In this document: positions 49,985 to 62,559 of the stretch, one piece after another
Position numbering within the stretch: position 1 is the stretch's first letter
Layout of the letters: every line of letters begins with the position of its first letter
NCBI GenBank assembly: GCA_029204225.1
Contig: CM055113.1
Coordinates: forward strand, 30,076,177 to 30,140,176
Direction: 5' to 3'
Length of the DNA: 64,000 nucleotides
Source: Diphasiastrum complanatum
Taxonomy: Eukaryota > Streptophyta > Lycopodiopsida > Lycopodiales > Lycopodiaceae
Made by a program: the position numbers and the translations under genes
The notes under the pieces: generated by a model
Databases searched by the model: none
The model's input: only the letters and a program-made list of their open reading frames with translations
Told to the model about the DNA's origin: nothing

Positions 49985-52330
49985 AGGGTTTATTGTACTT
50001 TCTCAGTCTGCTCCCATTGACCATAGTGTCGAGGATATCGCCTTGAAGGGTTTGGAATTGTACATATCCAGAGGCAAATATTGTAGGTTGTCTTTGAAGG
50101 ATTTGGCCTGGTATAGCAGGACCTTATCTTCAACTTGGAAGTCTCTAAGTTTCAATGATCAATTATGCCATGCTTTTTGTCGTCGTTTGTGGACTTGTTG
50201 AGTATGGATGTTGATCCGTCATGTTTCACAGAGTTGCTCCAGATGGAGTAACCTGTTTGCTAGAATTTGTTGAGTATCAAGCTCAAGATTATAGGCCACT
50301 CGAAGGGAGGGGATATGGAATTCCACAGGCATAATGGCTCCATATGTTAGCTAAAAAGGGGTTAAGCCTGTAGCTCTCTTCGGGGTGGTGCGATAAGCCC
50401 AAAGAGCAGCATGGAGTATGAGTTCCCAATCAAATTGGCTAGATTTGACGGTTTTGGTGAGAATTCCACATAAGATTTTATTGGTGGATTCTGCCTAGCC
50501 ATTGCATCGTGGATAGTATGGGGAACTTTTGCGATGTACCACAAAAAAATATGAAATGAGATCTGCTATGACAAAGTTAAGAAAATGTGTACTCCTATCA
50601 CTGATAAGTTCTAGATGACATCCTAAATGAGCTATAACCTGTTCATAGAAAAATTCTGCGATAGAACGATCGTCAGTATTGCAAACAGCTCTTGCTTCAA
50701 CCCATTTGGTGCAATAGTCCGTAGCTACAATGATGTAACGAGATTGTGTGTGTCGAGCACTGGGACTAATAGGTCCAACATAATCAATCTCCCATTTCTG
50801 GAATGCTTGATCAGTGGTTACAAGGTGTAAAGGCATGTAGTCGGTCTTTTAAAAGTGTTTCATTTCCAGACATCACAGGCCTTAGTGTAATTGTTCGTAT
50901 CCTTGAAGAGGGTTGGCCACCAAAAACTGGCCAATAGGATTTTCTTAGCAGTCATTTCAGAAGAGAAATGGCCTGCACCAATACCTTCACGAGTGAGGAA
51001 AATTATAGAGGGTATTTCTCCTTCAGTAAGACATCGTCGGATGATTCCATCTAATCCTTGCTTGTAAAGTTGTCCTGCAATTAACGTATAAGGTTTAGTT
51101 TTGAGGATCAATGCACGTTGTTCAGGTTTAGACAAGGAAAGATCCATCTCCCTGAAGTTAAATTTTTGTGATTTCCTTAGCCCATACGGGCGTAGAGTCA
51201 ACCTGGAAAGGATGGCAACTGGTAAATCATCATTGACGTCTTGATCAAGGGTAGGAAGGTTAGGGATTTGGGATAGATGATCTACTAGAAAATGTTGAAC
51301 TTATGAACCACAATCCTAAACTCAAATTCTCGTAGTAATAGGATCCATCTAGTAATACGGCCTATGGTGTGGGTCTTGTTGATGAGATACAATAGTGCTT
51401 GATGATCAGTGAAGAATGCAAAAACTTTTCCTAGAAGATAATGGCAAAACTTATGAACCGCATATATCATTGCCAAGGCTTCACGTTCAATAGTGGTATA
51501 ATTGACTTCAATTGGTATCAATTGTCGACCAATAAAACAGATTGGGTAGTCCTTTTTGAAATCTCCCGATTGGGTGAGCACTGCTCCAATGGCATACTTG
51601 GATGCATCAGTATGCACATGAAATTCTTTAGAATAATCAGGAGCCCGGAGGATGGGTGCATTGGTAAGGGCTTCTTTGAGTTGATTAAATGCGACGCGTT
51701 GTTCATCCGTCCATTTGGGAACTACAACTACTTTGTAGACTAAGTGTGCTTTGTTAGCGAAATCGAGAATAAAGCACTGATAGTAGTTGGCGTGGCCAAG
51801 GAAAGAGTAAACTTTGCGTATCATACACAGTTTCGATAGATTTTGAATGATAAGGATCTTTTTTGGGTCAGTGACAATGCCATTTTGGGATTTTTTTTCG
51901 AGCACAAACAGATGGCGTGTTTCTTTCGAATGTGCTCCTAAATTGTCCAAGTAAACCTCTAGGGTATCGCCCATCTGTTGAGAAAAGGCCATTTGCATAA
52001 CACGTTGGAAGGTGCTAGGGGCATTGCAGAGACCAAAAGGCATTACTTTCCAGCAGAAGGTTCCCCATTCTGTGGCAAAAGCAGTTTTATGTTGATCTTC
52101 TTCAGCGATTTGGATCATATTGTATCCGCTAAAGCCATCTAAGAAGGAGTAAGCCTCATCTCCTGCTAGATTTTCTAAGATGGATTCTCCAAAAGGTAAA
52201 GGAAAATGATCATGTTCGGTGACGACGTTAAGTTTCTTAAAGTCCCTTATTAATTACTTTGGAGGGCCTAAAGAGGGAACCACCTTCTTATTAAGGCTAA
52301 TAGCTCCTTTTGGGCCTACAAAGCTTACAA
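49985..52330 (-). pseudogene. Gypsy-F pol: RT, RNase H, integrase
   Basis: RT begins near 52330 (FKKLNVVTEHDHFPLPFGES, FLDGFSGYNMIQIAEEDQ). It runs open from 52118 to 51285 with FCWKVMPFGLCNAPSTFQRV. The catalytic motif reads YLDN instead of YLDD, so polymerase activity should be lost. RNase H has VHTDASKYAIGAVL, ERE and FTDHQALLYL. The integrase zinc region (51201-50860; HFSSEMTAKKILLASFWWP) and core (50836-50495; KWEIDYVGPISPS, VATDYCTKWVEARAV, ELISDRSTHFLN) follow. The tail continues to about 49985 with VEDKVLLYQAKSF. Frames break near 51290, 50850 and 50490. Same gypsy lineage as Gypsy-A. Confidence 0.85.
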
Positions 52331-52703
52331 TGGATATTATATTGCCTTGAAAAGCACTGATGTACTAAAAGTACATGACAGTAGCAGTGGTTTCTTGTGA
52401 GGATGCCATGTTTAGTCCCTCGACTGCTCTTGCCTTCCTTAGAATTAAACCATTCATAACGTTATTGTCAGCCATTGTGAAACCAATAGTAAGTATGTTA
52501 AGAAGAGCCTACTACTCATTGCTTAACAAATATGAAGTGAATGGTTTATGTGCATACTTGTGCAAACGCTTATAGCTTTATGGTTTGAAATTGAACCTAA
52601 TCGAAAATGAAGATAGTAGTAATATTTGATGCTACAAAGAGCGCAAGTTTTATTTGTTAGTGCTTAAACACAATAGTATTCCCTTTGAAATAGCAATCAT
52701 TCA
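52331..52703. other. unassigned DNA between Gypsy-F and Copia-C
   Basis: No gene seen. The last five bases, ATTCA (52699-52703), are the left target-site copy of Copia-C. Confidence 0.5.
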
Positions 52704-53548
52704 TGTCAATTTTCAGAGAAAAAGGACAAATATTGATTGTAATATCAATCATTAAGAGTTATTGATTGCTTAATCTAAAGATCTATCAAGTTCTAGATGT
52801 TAGATCTTGATCTAGATGCTATACACTATGATTTAAGCAAGAGCAATGGATCAAATGATCAAACACATGGATGGGCGGTCTCACACGTGTGGAGGACAGT
52901 ACCTGTACGGCCTGTTTACAGAGAGTAAAGTACATTAACTTACAAATGCATTTCACTCATCACAACTCAAGACAAATGTGGAAATCTCAACAAAACTAGA
53001 ATTTGCCAATGTCACATCAACTTGTTATTGATTTGGTTGATCTCTTTATAGATCAAGTACATCCACGAGCTGTGTACTGTTGAGCAGGCCTTCACACATG
53101 TGAAGAGTGCCTGATCATCAAGATCCACCAATGGGAGTCATATGTGCTCATTTCCCAAGGTTGACTATTCTCTTTGGCTCAAAAACAAAAAGCTAGTCTT
53201 CATAGAAATATTCCCTATGAAATAGGATCTAATGGAATCTTTCTATCTTATCTTCTAGAAGCTTATCCACACGTGTGAATGGTATCTTGACATGTGTGAG
53301 TAATAACTCATTCACATGGAAGTCCAATCTATTTACAGAAAGTTTGACCAATTTGACCATTTTCAAGATTCTACTCAAAGGTCAATTTCACATTAGTGTA
53401 GATCAAGCTAAAACCAATCTAACTTAATAAAAATGACTTATGTACATTCTTTCACATGTGGGAATAGACTCCACACGTGTGATATCCTATCAAGCTCAAA
53501 TAACTTGAGATCTACAAGATACAACAAGTTGGAAGTGATATTTTAACA
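52704..53548 (-). repeat. Copia-C 3' LTR (845 bp) with CACACGTGTG motifs
   Basis: Palindromic CACACGTGTG or one-base variants occur at about 52882, 53094, 53271, 53292, 53453 and 53473. A TATA-like CTATAAAGAG (minus strand) lies near 53045. Confidence 0.93.
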
Positions 53549-55115
53549 CTCCTCCTCACTTCTAACTTGGCAAGTCTAATGTACACATATCTACAACTCC
53601 AAGAGCATTTCTTAACTTTAAAAATAAATCTTTAGCCAAAGGTTTGGTTAAGATATCAGCTATGCACTCGAATGAAGGCACATGATGAAGTTGAACCTCC
53701 TTGGATTGCACCTTCTCCCTCACAAAGATGGGCTATCTCAATATGCTTTGTTCTAGCATGGAAGATCGGATTGGTAGCAATTTGTTGAGAGGCTTGATTG
53801 TCACACTAGATGCAAGGGACCTCCTCGTCCTTTAGCACTTGAAGCTCCACCAAAAGTTTTCTTAGCCATAGGAGTTCTTTGGTTGTTGAAGTCAATGCCT
53901 TGTACTCGGCTTCACAAGAGGAAAGAGAAATTGTATCTTGCTTTTTGGAAAGCCAAGATATCACTCCTCCACAAAGAAAAGTGACAAATGCACTTATGGA
54001 TCTTCTATCCATCTTATCTCCTGCAAAATCTGAATCCAAAAATGCTCTCAAGTACAAGTTAGATCTTTGATAGAGAATGCCAAAAAATATAGTAGAAGAG
54101 ACATATCTAAGCACTCTCTTGGCACTTTCCAATGACGCATCAAGGGACCTTGCATATATTGACTTAACTTGCTTACACTATAGCTCAAATCTGATCTAGT
54201 GATTGTCAAATAGATTAAGGAGCTATTAGCTTCCTAAAGAGTGTGATGTCCTCAAAGGATGCTTCATCACAATCATTAGTAACTATACAAGTTTGCTCCA
54301 TAGGGGTGTCAATCCCTTTACAATCTTTCATGCTAAACCTCTCAAGAATGGAAGTAGCATACTTTGATTGACTTATAGAAGTAAAATAACTACCTCTAGT
54401 AACTTCTATTCCAAGTATCAACTTAAGAAGTCCTAGATCTACCATCTTGAATTCACTAGACAAGAAAACTTTAACATTTCTTATGCCTTTACCATCATTT
54501 CCTGTCAATATGATATCATCAACATAAAGTACTAAAATGATGATCTTTCATCATTACATTTGATGTACAAAGAAGGGTCATAAGAGCTAATCACAAAGCC
54601 AAGAGAGTAGAGAAAATCATGCAACCTAGAGTACCAAGTCTAGGTGCTTGCTTCAAGCCATATAGGCTCTTCCTTAAGTGGCAAACCTTGTCCTCCTCAC
54701 CATACTTGATGAAGCCCTCGGGTTGCAACATGTATATTTCCTCCTCCAAGTAGCCATTCAAAAAAGCATTTGTCACATCCATTTGATAGAGATTCCACTT
54801 GAATAAAGTAGCAATACAAATGATCAATCTAATGGTTACAAGTTTTGCTATAGGAGCAAATGTTTCTTCATAATCTATGCCTTTAGTTTGAAGAAACCCC
54901 TTAGCAACCAATCTAGCTTTGTACTTACTTATAGATCCATCTTTATTGTACTTTAATCTATACATCCACTTACATGCAAGTGGCTTCTTCCCATATGGAA
55001 GGTGTACAAGATTCCAAGTTTGATTATCTATCAAAGCATCAAACTCTACTTGCATTGCATCTCTCCAAACTTGTGATCTACTTGCATCTTCATAACGTGA
55101 TGGCTCTTCAAGCAT
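53549..55115 (-). pseudogene. Copia-C reverse transcriptase and RNase H
   Basis: RT opens at 55115 with LEEPSRYEDASRSQVWRDAM and runs to YQMDVTNAFLNGYLEEEIYM and LYGLKQAPRLG, then breaks near 54590. The catalytic YVDDIILTGND is intact (about 54530-54500). 54508-54215 continues with FKMVDLGLLKLILGIEV. RNase H starts about 54132 (YVSSTIFFGILY, SWLSKKQDTISLSSCEAEYK, LLVELQVLKDEEVP). The CDNQ-like step (Q-A-S-Q...) lies after a stop near 53806, and the end decays to about 53600. Confidence 0.88.
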
Positions 55116-55579
55116 TGTGGTTAGAAAAGAGTAAGAGGTAGAAGGAGATGTGTCTTCCCTTTGCTTTCCTTTCTCAAAGTATGTGAGCCTTGAAGGCTCG
55201 ACCTTGTCCTTGTGGATCTTCTCGGCTCCTTTGGCACATGATTTTGATCTTCCAAAAGACCACTTTCAAGAGGCTCCTCCTTGGGTGTTGCAAGATATTC
55301 ATCACCTAAGAGATTAGATGAATTTGAGATTCATCAAACAAGACATCCTTGCTAACTTTTACTTTCTTTGAAATAGGATCAAATATCCTATATCTTTTGC
55401 TATTTTCACTATAGCCTACAAATATTCCTTTGTTGCATATTCTTTCCTTCTTGTTTCCAAAGGAATGTGGACATAACATATACATCCAAACACTTTAAAA
55501 TCTTTTACATTGGGCTTATTGCCAAACAAAGCTTGAAATGGTGAGATCCCACCAATAGCACTACTAGGAAGCTTATTAC

Positions 55580-56612
55580 ATAAGTAATTAGCACAAGTTA
55601 TGGCTTCCCCCCAAAAAGTGATGGGTAGAGATGCATCGTCTTAAAGACTTTGCACATTCACAAAGACTCCTATTTTTCCTCTCGACCACCCCATTTTGTT
55701 GGGGGGTGTAAGGACAAGTGATTTCTCTCTTAATGCCATTGATCTCACAAAAGTCTCTCATCTTGTTGGAGATATACTCTCCTCCATTATCACATCTTAG
55801 AACTTTAATGCAAGAACTAAGTTGCTTTTCCACTAGAGACTTAAACTTTACAAAAGCTTCATATACAAGGCTTTTCTTAGGCAATAATTCAATCCAAGTG
55901 TATCTAGTACAATCATCAATAAAAGTCACATACATTAAAGCTCCTCCATTACTTTCATGAGAAAAAGTATGTACATCCGAATGGATAAGATCAAAGGTGA
56001 GGTAGATCTCGTTAAAGATCTCTTGTAGAAAGTCTTGTGTGACTTTGCAAGGCCACATGCCTCACACACTTTGCCACACTTCTTGAAAGCTTTTGGTAGG
56101 CCGAGAGCTAGCTTCTTTGATGCCATGGATTCCATTGATTGAAGATTAGGATGGCCCAATATTTTGTGCCAAAGCTCCACTTGAGTCAACTCCTCCCTAA
56201 CCATATTCACACTTTCAATAGCCACACTAGCATCCAACTTGAAAAGCCTTCCTTGCTTAATGCCACTAGCTATGCACTTATCATTTTTCAAGATGGAACA
56301 CACTCCATTCTTGAAATGTACATCTAGTCCATTGTCCATCAATTGACCAACACTCAGCAAGTTTTTTGTAATGGATGGAACATACAAAGCATTATCAAGA
56401 TCTATCCTTTTAGATCATCCTAAGCATAATGGAATAGATCCTATGCCATCTATCTTGCATTCTTGATCACTAGTTGTGTAGATTGATTTCTTAGAATCAT
56501 TGCAAGAAAGTAGATAAGAGAAATAATGCTTGTTGAATGACATGTGGGAACTAGCCCCACTATCAATCCACCATGTTTCTTGGCTTGATGTCGGTGTAGG
56601 TGCTACCATCAA
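55580..56612 (-). pseudogene. Copia-C protease and integrase
   Basis: The protease core TWWIDSGASSHMSFNKHY has the intact DSG active site (about 56580). The integrase zinc site follows: LWHKILGHPNLQ...CEACGLAKSH (H-H-C-C). The catalytic core has FIDDCTRYTW, VLRCDNGGEYISNKM and PQQNGVVERKNRSL, so the D, D and E positions are all present. Short frame breaks lie near 56400 and 56040. Below 55588 the sequence continues toward a copia integrase tail with frameshifts. Confidence 0.88.
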
Positions 56613-56639
56613 GGATGTGTTGAAGCCATCCTCTTCCTC

Positions 56640-57512
56640 CTCCCCTTGTGCAAGATTGCCTTGATCTTCATTCCCTTGTGCATTCTTCTTCTTATAGCAT
56701 TCAGAAGCAAAGTGTCATTTCTTCCCACAAAAAAAACACTTCAACTTTGCTTTGTTCTTTTGCTTCCCTTTGGAGGTAGATGCTCCATCCTTTGCCTCGG
56801 CCTCCTTGCCTTGGATCTTCTTGAAAGGATGAGACTTCTTCTTGCCTTTAGATGTGAAGTTTGCTTTCTCATCACCATTATGTAGTAATAAGGACCCCAT
56901 TCTTGTTTTGAGGTGTAGAATCCTACTCTCCTCAGCCACAAGAACATTATGCAATTTTTCAATTGATGGACGTTGGTCTTGAATAGCAAAAGATCGAACT
57001 AGATTAGAGAACTCATCTCCTAATCCATTCAAGATTACTTGTACTAGCTCATTATCTTGGATCTTCTCTCCTATAGATCCCAATTCTTTATTCAAGGATT
57101 TTATCCTTACGACATACTCTTTTCCATTTTCTCCTCTTCCCCTCATGCTTTGCAAGATCAAGTTTCTTAGCATAAGCACTCTTGAAGTGTTATTGGATTC
57201 ATAAATTTTCTTTAGTGAATCCCAAGCCTCTTTTGATGTGGTACAAAAAGCCACCTTCTTTAAGAGGTCATTGCTTACATTTAACTTCAAGCAATGTAGG
57301 GCTAATCTAACCCTCTTCTTGTATTTTAGTTGTTCTTGGGGAGCTTGAGGCTCTTCCTCAACTTCTAAGACAATATCAAAGAGATCATGAACCATTAGTA
57401 GTGATTCCATTCTTACTTTCCAAATGGAATAGTTTGTGGAAGTTAGTTTCTCACTAGATTCTAACATATATACACCAATGGATGTTATTTTGAATGAATG
57501 CCTATGAGACAC
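56640..57512 (-). pseudogene. Copia-C gag
   Basis: ATG at 57512; the frame is open for 265 codons. LTSTNYSIWKVRMESLL is the copia gag start, followed by EAWDSLKKIYESNNTSRVLM and a UBN2-type helical region. A Lys-rich stretch leads to the zinc knuckle CFFCGKK-stop-HFASEC: the stop (TGA at 56717-56715) replaces the conserved Gly, and the frame otherwise continues to the protease. One point change thus truncates gag-pol. Confidence 0.9.
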
Positions 57513-57987
57513 TCAAAGTTCTCTTGATAAGGTGTGATCTAAAATAGATTTCTAGCTTTCAAAAAGCTTCTAATCTTGGCCCAATCAATTCTAGTTCAAC
57601 TTGGATGATGGTATAATAGATCAACTACAAATATCCTAGCAATTCACTCTACAAAGAGATTGATTCTAGTTCAAATTGGTTTGATATTCCACACACACTT
57701 AAGATCTGAACAAATCAGCCTTAAAGATCTAATCTAATGCTTCAAAATGAATTACTTCAATGACTCAAATCACTATTTGATCATTAGCATTCAATAGATT
57801 GAACTAGTTCTATTGTTGTACGGTTTCACATGTGTGGACAGTACTTCAGCAGCCCACAAATCGATCTTGACCAAAAACAATGAAGTTGCTTCTCTCTTTG
57901 AACTCGCCCTCTCAATTAGAACTTAAAAACAACAAATTGTCAATGATTTCTCAAGTACTATTAATCATTTAGATCACTCTTAGACTT

Positions 57988-58000
57988 GGCTCTGATACCA
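57988..58000 (-). promoter_or_regulatory. Copia-C primer-binding site
   Basis: The minus strand TGGTATCAGAGCC directly abuts the LTR; it is complementary to initiator-Met tRNA. Confidence 0.95.
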
Positions 58001-58852
58001 TGTCAATTTTCAGAGAAAAAAGACAAATACTGATTGTACTATCAATAATTAAGAGTTATTGATTGCTTAATCCAAATATCTATCAAGTTCTAGATGTTAG
58101 ATCTTGATCTAGATGCTTTACACTATGATTTAAGCAAGAGGAATGGATCAAATGATCAAACACATGGATGGGCGGCCTCACACATGTGGAGGACAGTACC
58201 TATACGATATGCTTACAGAGAGTAAAGTACATTAACTTACAAATGCATTTCATTCATCAAAACTCAAGACAAATGTGAAAATCTCAACAAAACTAGAATT
58301 TGCCAATGTCACATCAACTTGTTATTGATTTGGTTGATCTCTTTATAGATCAAGTACATCCACGAGCTGTGTATTGTCCAACAGGCCTTCACACGTGTGA
58401 AGAGTGCCTAGTCATCCAGATCCACCAATGGGAGTCATATGTGCTCATTTCCCAAGGTTGACTATTCTCTTTGGCTAGAAAACAAAAAGCTAGTCTTCCA
58501 CATTTATAGGAATATTCCTTATAAAATAGGATCTAATGGAATCTTGCTATCTTATCTTCTAGAAGCTTATCCACACGTGTGAATGGTATTTTGACATGTG
58601 TGAGTAATAACTCATTCACATGGAAGTCCAATCTATTTATAAAAAGTTTGAGCAATTTGACCATTTTCAAGATTCTACTCAAAGGTCAATTTCACACTAG
58701 TGTAGATCAAGCTAAAATCAATCTAACTTAATAAAAATGGCTTATGTACATTCTTTCACACGTGGGAATAGACTCCACATGTGTGAGATCCTATCAAGCT
58801 CAAATAACTTGAGATCTACAAGATACAACAAGTTGGAAGTGATATTTTAACG
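58001..58852 (-). repeat. Copia-C 5' LTR (852 bp)
   Basis: Same layout as the left LTR. CACACGTGTG-type palindromes lie at about 58179, 58390, 58573, 58595, 58758 and 58776, with single-base changes between LTRs at several of them. An additional copy lies inside the element's leader at about 57829. Confidence 0.93.
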
Positions 58853-58857
58853 ATTCA

Positions 58858-61757
58858 CAAGCATGATAACGAAACCAATTATAGCATGAGGTATACTAAT
58901 CATAATCAAAATGTGCCAGTGTCTAAGTTGTATCTTTAGTATAATAGCATGATACTATAATAGTTTCGTCTCTGGAGTATGTATGTAGCCTTTAGTTACT
59001 TATGGAACAACCACACATCCATGTTGTCCTTTGAAGGATAGTAAAGTATACTATAAACTGTAGTTAACAGACCAAACTATCATCCTTTCATATCTATAAT
59101 AAGGAGTTTGAATCCCTACAACCATTCATGAGATAGGAAGTGCTTCATCGCTGGTCATTATGAAGCTCTTGTCTCAACCTACCATATGTGATGCATAACT
59201 ATCATTATCATGCTTTATGAAGTATGTGGAAGGAGGCATTGGTTCATCGCTGGTCAAGCATATCCAAGTTTTTATCTATGGGATTTTTTCATTTCAATTT
59301 TTGTTTTTCCATGAGCATTTTAGTCATTTTTGGACTACGGAAATGCATATGCAGTTAATGTGTTTGGTGAATTGTAATGGCTTAAGTAGAGAAGTGTAAT
59401 AGTTTTGGAATGCATACCTTCATTTTTTCCGTATATTTGTTGCATGGATCTGTTTTGCAAAATCATTGGTATAAATTTTATAAGCATGACATTGTCCATT
59501 AAAATTATGTTTTTTGAGCAAGTGCTTTATCAGGAAAATTATACTCGTAATGATTTAACCAAACGTAAAATGTTTCAGAGGGAGGCAATTGAACATTTGC
59601 CCGACATCGCTCGACAGTGGTGACCCCCTGAATATATTAAACACATGGTTTCAATTTTAAACCACGGTGTGTGTTGGAATTTCATCTGGGCAATAAATAG
59701 AAAAAAATCGAATGCAAAATCTATTCAATCAATAAATAGCCATTACGATTACAACTTGGGCTTACAACCGAAAATTTTTCTCGGAAGTTGTCGGTGACTG
59801 GATAAACCGTTGGGTGAGCTTGTTAGCTTACACAACGTCCCAGAATAAAAACGAGCAAATTTTGTCAGTTTTTAGCTTTGAATAAGCCTCCTCCTAGGAG
59901 AGGATGCAACCCTTAGAGCTGTGACTGGGCTGAATTCTTGGTGGGGGATTCCGTAAGGCTTTTTAACAATTGACGAATTGGATTCACTTTGATTAACTGC
60001 TGTGGGCTACCGAAAATGTGAATTCTTGGATTTTTTGGCCAAGGTGTCATTTTTTCAAAAATCATGCACGGCCAGAAAGGACCTAGAAGCCTAAGATGGA
60101 AATTGAAATGGAACAAAAAAGTTGTGTCTTGATGTGCTTAAAGCAGTGGGCGTACCAACACTATTTGTTGTTAAGAACAAGAAAAAGCCGATTCATTCTT
60201 CCCCATTTCTAAATCTGTCATCGTGAGTCTTACGATGACCGTAAAGATTATGAAAAGGGACGAAAGTATGTTTGTTTGAGTGAAGTTGGAATTTTTTTTT
60301 ATATAAATCCCGAAAACTTCATATAATTGTACTATTTTTCTAACACTTTGATCAGGAATTGGAGGGCCTTCATGGAGGAAGAACCTGTGGTATGGGACAT
60401 GCAATTCCAAAATGAAGATCTGAAACTAACTGGATCAGTTGACTGTAGTATGGCCATAAATCTTAATGATGCCAAATACTGTCTGTCATAAAACGAGTAA
60501 TTTGTCGAAAATTTGAGATATTGGTCATGACCCCTTTTTTGGATATCTCAAATTTACAAAACCGGAAACCCGACAAGCTAGTTCTTTATAAAAGTTATAT
60601 TGGTGAATTTTTTAACTCATGAATTAACCAACTTCTTTGTGATTCCTTGGAAGGTAGTTCTGATTACCCGTTGACCATGGACGATGTCACAAAAATGGTT
60701 AATGAAACCGTTTTCTAAAATTCTTTTCTCTACTTGAATCTTCAAGTAATCCTTTTCTGATTTACGGGTCAATTCTCAAGCTTGGTAATAAAAAAGATCT
60801 TTTATTAAGTCATTGTGCTGGGACATCATTGGTATTTGCTTACAATGATGCAACACTTCTTGACTTTTTCGATTTTCTTGGATCTCTTCTTTTTAACTTC
60901 TCTTGGGCAAATCTCAAATGATCTATACCCCTTGGAAATTTGTGATGTTTCCTGTTAAAAAGAGGGAGAAGTAGGATGAAAAGAGAATTATCAAGGAGAA
61001 ACATCGGTCAAAGGTTCAAGGTGGAATCTGTTATATCGATGATGGACTTGTTTTATGAATAAAAAACGATACGATATTTAGATATTACAGAAAACCTTTA
61101 TGGATTATAGTGTATATCTGGTTTGAAGATTTAAAGGGAGAAAATTTAGAAAGTACTCTTGCGGTAGAAAAGTGGCTGATAACAAGTCCGATTGATTTGT
61201 GTCAGAACTTGGAATTCTATTGCAAGATGGGGGTTTGTTGAACCATGTTCCTTGCTAGTAGTAGTCAACTTGATCTTGTGGACTGAGATCCGTGGGTTGA
61301 TGCAAGGAAGGAAATTCATGCTAGCAATATATTCTTTTGAGTAGTCTCTGGTTGAGATTTTGGATGTGAAATAGCAATCTTTGAGAAATATTCTCTCTTA
61401 GAGGATAACCAAGTTACAGGATTCTCGGTTATGAAAGTGTTGTATACAGATCAGAAGTTATCTTCAGAGATATGCTATGTAGTGAATCTTTGTGGGATCA
61501 TTAAAACCTTTTGTACAAACTTTTAATCCTGTGGATCTACAAAATATTCCTTGAACTAAGTTTATTTGCATGCATAAACTAGTTGTTGGTACATAGGCAT
61601 ATTGATGAGAGTTGTGTTTGAAACAATTTCTCGCTGGGTTATAGTAATTTCTCATTGAGAATTGCTTATTAACCTAGGATTGATTTAGAATCAGATTAAA
61701 TGTGGTGTTTTGGTACTACACCTAGACATTTAAATATTTTCTAAATCTAATACACAT
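58858..61757. other. AT-rich DNA, no gene confirmed
   Basis: Frames are short. 61000-61440 has faint resemblance in spacing to decayed gypsy pol lying upstream of the integrase at 62.5 kb, but no diagnostic motif could be read. Confidence 0.4.
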
Positions 61758-61759
61758 TA

Positions 61760-62122
61760 GAGGAGTTTTGAGTTCCAAAGACCCTTTAAGAATTCGTGCA
61801 AAATGTAGTTTATATAAAATATTATAACACTAATACTTTTGACTTGCCATAACTTTTTAATCGTAGCTTAGAAGTATGTCATATAACATATTATTGGAAA
61901 GCTCTTGTTGAGCGCTTTCCAATGCACCAAACTTTGCTAAATTTGGACTTACCACTAAAAAGTTATGTCATTTTTAGTGTTGAATCAAAATGTAGACTCA
62001 AAAAGTTACGTTACGTAGATTTCAAATTTGAATGTTTTGATTGGTCCATGTGTAAGAAAAAATTGAGAAAAAATATAAAAAGAATCTTTACAAAGGGTCT
62101 TTTTTTGGATTTAGAACTCCTC
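61760..62122. mobile_element. MITE, ~363 bp, TA-flanked
   Basis: The left end GAGGAGTTTTGAGTTCCAAA, then GACCCTTTAAGAATTC, is matched by the reverse complement of the right end (GAGGAGTTCTAAATCC, A-run, GACCCTTTGTAAAGATTC). TA lies immediately outside both ends. The interior is AT-rich with a hairpin near 61895-61920 (GGAAAGC...GCTTTCC). The TA target suggests a Tc1/mariner-type (Stowaway-like) origin, but the terminal bases are not the usual CTCCCTCC. Confidence 0.75.
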
Positions 62123-62559
62123 TAATGGCTAACCGAGTCAGAAGCGTTAATTCTGAGTTAGTTATGGTAAATCAACAATAGAAATCTTATGGATATTATT
62201 GTTGAAATGTATTGCTTATAAGATTTACCGGAACCTCATTATATATTCTAGAGGAAAATCTAGACGTATTCTAGATTGGGAGCCTAACTTTGGAATGACA
62301 CTTTGTGCCATGTCTAAAGTAAGGGCGTTTTTTAGATTACAATCCTTATATTGGCACCGTGTGTGAGTTGTAAAAGTCTGGAACTTTCCAGATGTAAAGG
62401 ACTTTGTGAACAGCTCATGTGTCTTTTAAGAATTGGAATGCATTCTTATGATGTACTCTTATGATATGGTATGGTTTCGGGAATTTGGAGAGTTGGGATT
62501 GTTGAATTTTTAACTCAGATTCTAGGATATACCTAATCCATAAGAAAGGATTGTGATTG

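Larger units (their letters stand above)
52704..58852 (-). mobile_element. Copia-C: full-length Ty1/copia element with ATTCA target-site duplication
   Basis: LTRs at 52704-53548 and 58001-58852. Identical five-base flanks ATTCA lie at 52699-52703 and 58853-58857. The initiator-Met primer site is at 57988-58000, and the purine tract GTGAGGAGGAG at 53559-53549. Internal order on the minus strand is gag, protease, integrase, RT, RNase H. This is the best preserved element in the window. The first ~87 LTR bases I aligned differ at six positions, so the insertion is not recent. The right LTR's first base is changed (TG to CG on the minus strand). Confidence 0.95.
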
